Assembly (NCBI GenBank): GCA_039105265.1
Contig: JAPFFF010000011.1
Location: forward strand, 1,860,001 to 1,924,000
DNA from: Tritrichomonas musculus
Taxonomy: Eukaryota; Parabasalia; Tritrichomonadida; Tritrichomonadidae
Direction: 5' to 3'
Length of the DNA stretch: 64,000 nt
This document shows, piece after piece, positions 58,501-64,000 of the stretch; position 1 is the stretch's first letter, and each line of letters opens with the position of its first letter. The position numbers and the translations under genes are program-made. The notes under the pieces are model-generated. The model did not search any database, was not told the DNA's origin, and saw only the letters and a list, made by a program, of their open reading frames with translations.

Positions 58501-61500
58501 GTTTGTATATTGTTAGAATTGATGTTTGTATGTTGTCAGCATCGATGTTTTTCTGTTGTTAGCATTGATGTTTGTATGTTGTTAGCATCGATGTTTTTCT
58601 GTTGTTTGCATTGATGTTTGTATGTTGTCAGCATCGATGTTTGTATGTTGTCAGCATTGATGCTTGTATGTTGTCAGCATCGATGTTTATATGTTGTTAG
58701 CATTGATGTTTGTATGTTTTTAGCATCGATGTTTGTATGTTGTTAGCATTGATGTTTGTATGTTGTCAGCATCGATGTTTGTATGTTGTTAGCATTGATG
58801 TTTGTATGTTGTCAGCATCGATGTTTGTATGTTGTCAGCATCGATGTTTTTCTGTTGTTAGCATCGATGTTTGTATGTTGTCAGCATCGATGTTTGTATG
58901 TTGTCAGCATCGATGTTTTTCTATTGTTAGCATTGATGTTTGTATGTTGTTAGCATCGATGTTTGTATGTTGTTAGAATTGATGTTTGTATGTTGTTAGC
59001 ATTGATGTTTGTATGTTGTTAGCATTGATGTTTGTATGTTGCTAGCATCAATGTTTGTATGTTGTTAGCATCAATGTTTGTATGTTGTTAGCATTGATGT
59101 TTGTATGTTGTTAGCATCGATGTTTGTATGTTGTTAGAATTGATGTTTGTATGTTGTTAGCATCAATGTTTGTATGTTGTTAGCATCAATGTTTGTATGT
59201 TGTTAGAATTGATGTTTGTATGTTGTAAGCATCAATGTTTGTATGTTGTTAGCATCAATGTTTGTATGTTGTTAGAATTGATGTTTGTATGTTGTAAACA
59301 TCAATGTTTGTATGTTGTTAGCATCAATGTTTGTATGTTGTTAGCATTGATGTTTGTATGTTGTCAGCATCGATGTTTGTATGTTGTTAGCATTGATGTT
59401 TGTATGTTGTCAGCATCGATGTTTTTCTGTTGTTAGCATCGATGTTTGTATGTTGTTAGCATCGATGTTTGTATGTTGTCAGCATCGATGTTTGTATGTT
59501 GTTAGCATCGATGTTTGTATGTTGTCAGCATCGATGTTTGTATGTTGTTAGCATTGATGTTTCTATGTTGTTAGCATCGATGTTTGTATGTTGTTAGCAT
59601 TGATGTTTGTATGTTGTTAGCATCGATGTTTTTCTGTTGTTTGCATTGATGTTTGTATGTTGTCAGCATCGATGTTTGTATGTTGTTAGCATTGATGTTT
59701 GTATGTTGTCAGCATCGATGTTTGTATGTTGTCAGCATCGATGTTTTTCTGTTGTTAGCATCGATGTTTGTATGTTGTCAGCATCGATGTTTGTATGTTG
59801 TCAGCATCGATGTTTTTCTGTTGTTAGCATCGATGTTTGTATGTTGTCAGCATCGATGTTTGTATTTTGTTAGCATCGATGTTTTTCTGTTGTTTGCATT
59901 GATGTTTGTATGTTGTCAGCATCGATGTTTGTATGTTGTTAGCATTGATGTTTTTCTGTTGTTTGCATTGATGTTTGTATGTTGTCAGCATCGATGTTTT
60001 TCTGTTGTTAGCATCGATGTTTGTATGTTGTCAGCATCGATGTTTGTATGTTGTTAGCATCGATGTTTTTCTGTTGTTTACATTGATGTTTGTATGTTGT
60101 CAGCATCGATGTTTGTATGTTGTTAGCATTGATGTTTGTATGTTGTTAGCATCGATGTTTGTATGTTGTTAGCATCGATGTTTGTATGTTGTCAGCATTG
60201 ATGTTTGTATGTTGTCAGCATCGATGTTTGTATGTTGTCAGCATCGATGTTTTTCTGTTGTTAGCATCGATGTTTGTATGTTGTTAGCATTGATGCTTGT
60301 ATGTTGTTAGCATCGATGTTTGTATGTTGTCAGCATCGATGTTTGTATTTTGTTAGCATCAATGTTTGTATGTTGTTAGCATCGATGTTTTTCTGTTGTT
60401 AACATTGATGTTTGTATGTTGTCAGCATCGATGTTTGTATGTTGTCAGCATTGATGTTTTTCTGTTGTCAGCAGCGATGTTTTTCTGTTGTCAGCATCGA
60501 TGTTTGTATGTTGTTAGCATCGATGTTTTTCTGTTGTTTGCATTGATGTTTGTATGTTGTCAGCATCGATGTTTGTATGTTGTTAGCATTGATGTTTGTA
60601 TGTTGTCAGCATCGATGTTTGTATGTTGTCAGCATTGATGTTTATATGTTGTTAGCATCGATATTTGTCTGTTGTTAGCATCAATGTTTGAATGTTGTTA
60701 GCATCAATGTTTGTATGTTGTTAGCATCGATGTTTGTATGTTGTCAGCATCAATGTTTGTATGTTGTTAGAATTGATGTTTGTATGTTGTCAGCATCGAT
60801 GTTTTTCTGTTGTTAGCATTGATGTTTGTATGTTGTCAGCATTGATGTTTGTATGTTGTAAGCATCAATGTTTATATGTTGTTAGCATCAATATTTTTAT
60901 GTTTTTAGCATCGATGTTTTTCTGTTGTTAGCATCGATGTTTGTATGTTGTCAGCATCGATGTTTTTCTGTTGTTAGCATCGATGTTTTTCTGTTGTTAG
61001 TATTGATGTTTGTATGTTGTCAGCATCGATGTTTTTCTGTTGTTTGCATTGATGTTTGTATGTTGTCAGCATCGATGTTTGTATGTTGTTAGCATTGATG
61101 TTTGTATGTTGTCAGCATCGATGTTTGTATGTTGTTAGCATTGATGTTTGTATGTTGTCAGCATCGATGTTTGTATGTTGTTAGCATTGATGTTTGTATG
61201 TTGTTAGCATCGATGTTTTTCTGTTGTTTGCATTGATGTTTTTCTGTTGTCAGCATCGATGTTTGTATGTTGTTAGCATTGATGTTTGTATGTTGTCAGC
61301 ATCGATGTTTGTATGTTGTTAGCATCGATGTTTTTCTGTTGTTTGCATTGATGTTTTTCTGTTGTCAGCATCGATATTTGTCTGTTGTTAGCATCAATGT
61401 TTGAATGTTGTTAGCATCAATGTTTGTATGTTGTTAGCATCGATGTTTGTATGTTGTCAGCATCAATGTTTGTATGTTGTTAGAATTGATGTTTGTATGT

Positions 61501-64000
61501 TGTCAGCATCGATGTTTTTCTGTTGTTAGCATTGATGTTTTTCTGTTGTTAGCATTGATGTTTGTATGTTGTCAGCATCGATGTTTGTATGTTGTTAGCA
61601 TTGATGTTTGTATGTTGTCAGCATCGATGTTTGTATGTTGTCAGCATTGATGTTTGTATGTTGTCAGCATCGATGTTTTTCTGTTGTTAGCATCGATGTT
61701 TTTCTGTTGTTAGTATTGATGTTTGTATGTTGTCAGCATCGATGTTTTTCTGTTGTTAGCATCGATGTTTTTCTGTTGTTAGTATTGATGTTTGTATGTT
61801 GTCAGCATCGATGTTTGTATGTTGTTTGCATTGATGTTTGTATGTTGTCAGCATCGATGTTTGTATGTTGTTAGCATTGATGTTTGTATGTTGTCAGCAT
61901 CGATGTTTGTATGTTGTTAGCATTGATGTTTGTATGTTGTCAGCATCGATGTTTGTATGTTGTCAGCATCGATGTTTGTATGTTGTTAGCATTGATGTTT
62001 GTATGTTGTTAGCATCGATGTTTTTCTGTTGTTTGCATTGATGTTTGTATGTTGTCAGCATCGATGTTTGTATGTTGTTAGCATTGATGTTTGTATGTTG
62101 TCAGCATCGATGTTTGTATGTTGTCAGCATCGATGTTTTTCTGTTGTCAGCAGCGATGTTTTTCTGTTGTCAGCATCGATGTTTGTATGTTGTCAGCATC
62201 GATGTTTGTATGTTGTCAGCATCGATGTTTGTATGTTGTTAGCATTGATGTTTGTATGTTGTCAGCATCGATGTTTATATGTTGTTAGCATTGATGTTTG
62301 TATGTTTTTAGCATCGATGTTTGTATGTTGTTAGCATTGATGTTTGTATGTTGTCAGCATTGATGTTTTTCTGTTGTCAGCAGCGATGTTTGTATGTTGT
62401 CAGCATCGATGTTTGTATGTTGTCAGCATCGATGTTTGTATGTTGTTAGCATTGATGTTTGTATGTTGTTAGCATCGATGTTTTTCTGTTGTTTGCATTG
62501 ATGTTTGTATGTTGTCAGCATCGATGTTTGTATGTTGTTAGCATTGATGTTTGTATGTTGTCAGCATTGATGTTTTTCTGTTGTCAGCAGCGATGTTTTT
62601 CTGTTGTCAGCATCGATGTTTGTATGTTGTCAGCATCGATGTTTGTATGTTGTTAGCATCGATGTTTGTATGTTGTCAGCATCAATGTTTGTATATTGTT
62701 AGAATTGATGTTTGTATGTTGTCAGCATCGATGTTTTTCTGTTGTTAGCATTGATGTTTGTATGTTGTTAGCATCGATGTTTTTCTGTTGTTTGCATTGA
62801 TGTTTGTATGTTGTCAGCATCGATGTTTGTATGTTGTCAGCATCGATGTTTGTATGTTGTCAGCATCGATGTTTTTCTGTTGTTAGCATCGATGTTTGTA
62901 TGTTGTCAGCATCGATGTTTGTATGTTGTCAGCATCGATGTTTTTCTATTGTTAGCATTGATGTTTGTATGTTGTTAGCATCGATGTTTGCATGTTGTTA
63001 GAATTGATGTTTGTATGTTGTTAGCATTGATGTTTGTATGTTGTTAGCATTGATGTTTGTATGTTGCTAGCATCAATGTTTGTATGTTGTTAGCATCAAT
63101 GTTTGTATGTTGTTAGCATTGATGTTTGTATGTTGTTAGCATCAATGTTTGTATGTTGTTAGAATTGATGTTTGTATGTTGTAAGCATCAATGTTTGTAT
63201 GTTGTTAGCATCAATGTTTGTATGTTGTTAGAATTGATGTTTGTATGTTGTAAACATCAATGTTTGTATGTTGTTAGCATCAATGTTTGTATGTTGTTAG
63301 CATTGATGTTTGTATGTTGTCAGCATCGATGTTTGTATGTTGTTAGCATTGATGTTTGTATGTTGTCAGCATCGATGTTTTTCTGTTGTTAGCATCGATG
63401 TTTGTATGTTGTTAGCATCGATGTTTGTATGTTGTCAGCATCGATGTTTGTATGTTGTTAGCATCGATGTTTGTATGTTGTCAGCATCGATGTTTGTATG
63501 TTGTTAGCATTGATGTTTCTATGTTGTTAGCATCGATGTTTGTATGTTGTTAGCATTGATGTTTGTATGTTGTTAGCATCGATGTTTTTCTGTTGTTTGC
63601 ATTGATGTTTGTATGTTGTCAGCATCGATGTTTGTATGTTGTTAGCATTGATGTTTGTATGTTGTCAGCATCGATGTTTGTATGTTGTCAGCATCGATGT
63701 TTTTCTGTTGTTAGCATCGATGTTTGTATGTTGTCAGCATCGATGTTTGTATGTTGTCAGCATCGATGTTTTTCTGTTGTTAGCATCGATGTTTGTATGT
63801 TGTCAGCATCGATGTTTGTATTTTGTTAGCATCGATGTTTTTCTGTTGTTTGCATTGATGTTTGTATGTTGTCAGCATCGATGTTTGTATGTTGTTAGCA
63901 TTGATGTTTTTCTGTTGTTTGCATTGATGTTTGTATGTTGTCAGCATCGATGTTTTTCTGTTGTTAGCATCGATGTTTGTATGTTGTCAGCATCGATGTT

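Larger units (their letters stand above)
48899..64000 (+). repeat. 23-bp satellite array, about 650 units, runs off the window
   Basis: The unit is GTYAGCATYRATG followed by TTTKTMTGTT, repeated head to tail in one orientation for 15.1 kb. Main variable sites: T/C at base 3, the TYR centre (CG, TG or CA), and G/T plus A/C in the second half (TTTGTATGTT or TTTTTCTGTT). All open frames across it (65-134 residues, MYVVSIDVCM-type) arise only because 23 is not a multiple of 3 and the TTAGC stop is lost in GTCAGC units; I do not regard them as genes. A few irregular T-rich units occur (near 49875, 51290, 53800, 55920). Confidence 0.97.

Noticed and set aside
48918-63829. Series of 65-134-residue open frames (MYVVSIDVCM type) along the satellite
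   Set aside because: They follow only from the 23-bp unit being read in three frames and from loss of the TAG stop in GTCAGC units; no start context, no unique sequence and no conservation beyond the repeat.
48899-64000. CRISPR array
   Set aside because: Units are contiguous without unique spacers, and the setting is eukaryotic.

Overview
The window is AT-rich eukaryotic DNA made almost entirely of mobile elements and satellite. Three Maverick/Polinton-type elements, a MULE-type DNA transposon, and a Golgi-type glycosyltransferase gene suggest a parabasalid protist (Trichomonas or Tritrichomonas-like). That assignment is an inference from element content, intron-free compact genes and initiator-like TCAYW start contexts; no marker gene proves it.

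Layout. (1) 105-22685 is Maverick A. It looks whole, has long terminal inverted repeats (TIRs) whose outer 264 bp fold back on themselves, a 5-bp target duplication, and about 19 genes: integrase, packaging ATPase, major capsid protein, probable penton, a pVI-like protein, protein-primed DNA polymerase B, a KilA-N protein, an HNH endonuclease, basic and coiled-coil proteins, and a block of probable surface proteins. (2) Maverick A sits inside an older Maverick C, seen as 1-104 and 22686-24710; C is broken and its other end lies outside the window. (3) 24711-31600 holds a MULE-type transposase split by a frameshift, with A/T-only repeat arms in inverted orientation. (4) 31600-37600 is gene-poor: a 62-bp tandem repeat, a foldable GC-richer island, a 1.85-kb inverted-repeat transposon relic and one glycosyltransferase gene. 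(5) 37619-48791 is Maverick B, from the same lineage as A. It shares the penton-integrase-ATPase-pVI block, carries an adenain-like protease and a second divergent ATPase, but has no recognisable capsid or polymerase gene. (6) 48899-64000 is one uninterrupted 23-bp satellite of roughly 650 units that runs off the window.

How the parts fit. In A and B the morphogenesis genes (penton, ATPase, pVI-like, capsid or protease) lie next to the integrase and, in A, the polymerase, so each element encodes both a virion-like and a transposition programme. Genes are packed tightly with a T-rich box just before each start codon. The most interesting observations are a paired compensatory change in the terminal hairpins of A, a shared N-terminal LPGF module on the polymerase and two other A proteins, a Cys-His peptidase-like region ahead of the polymerase core in both A and C, the second ATPase in B, and a satellite whose variants look like strand-symmetric CpG decay.
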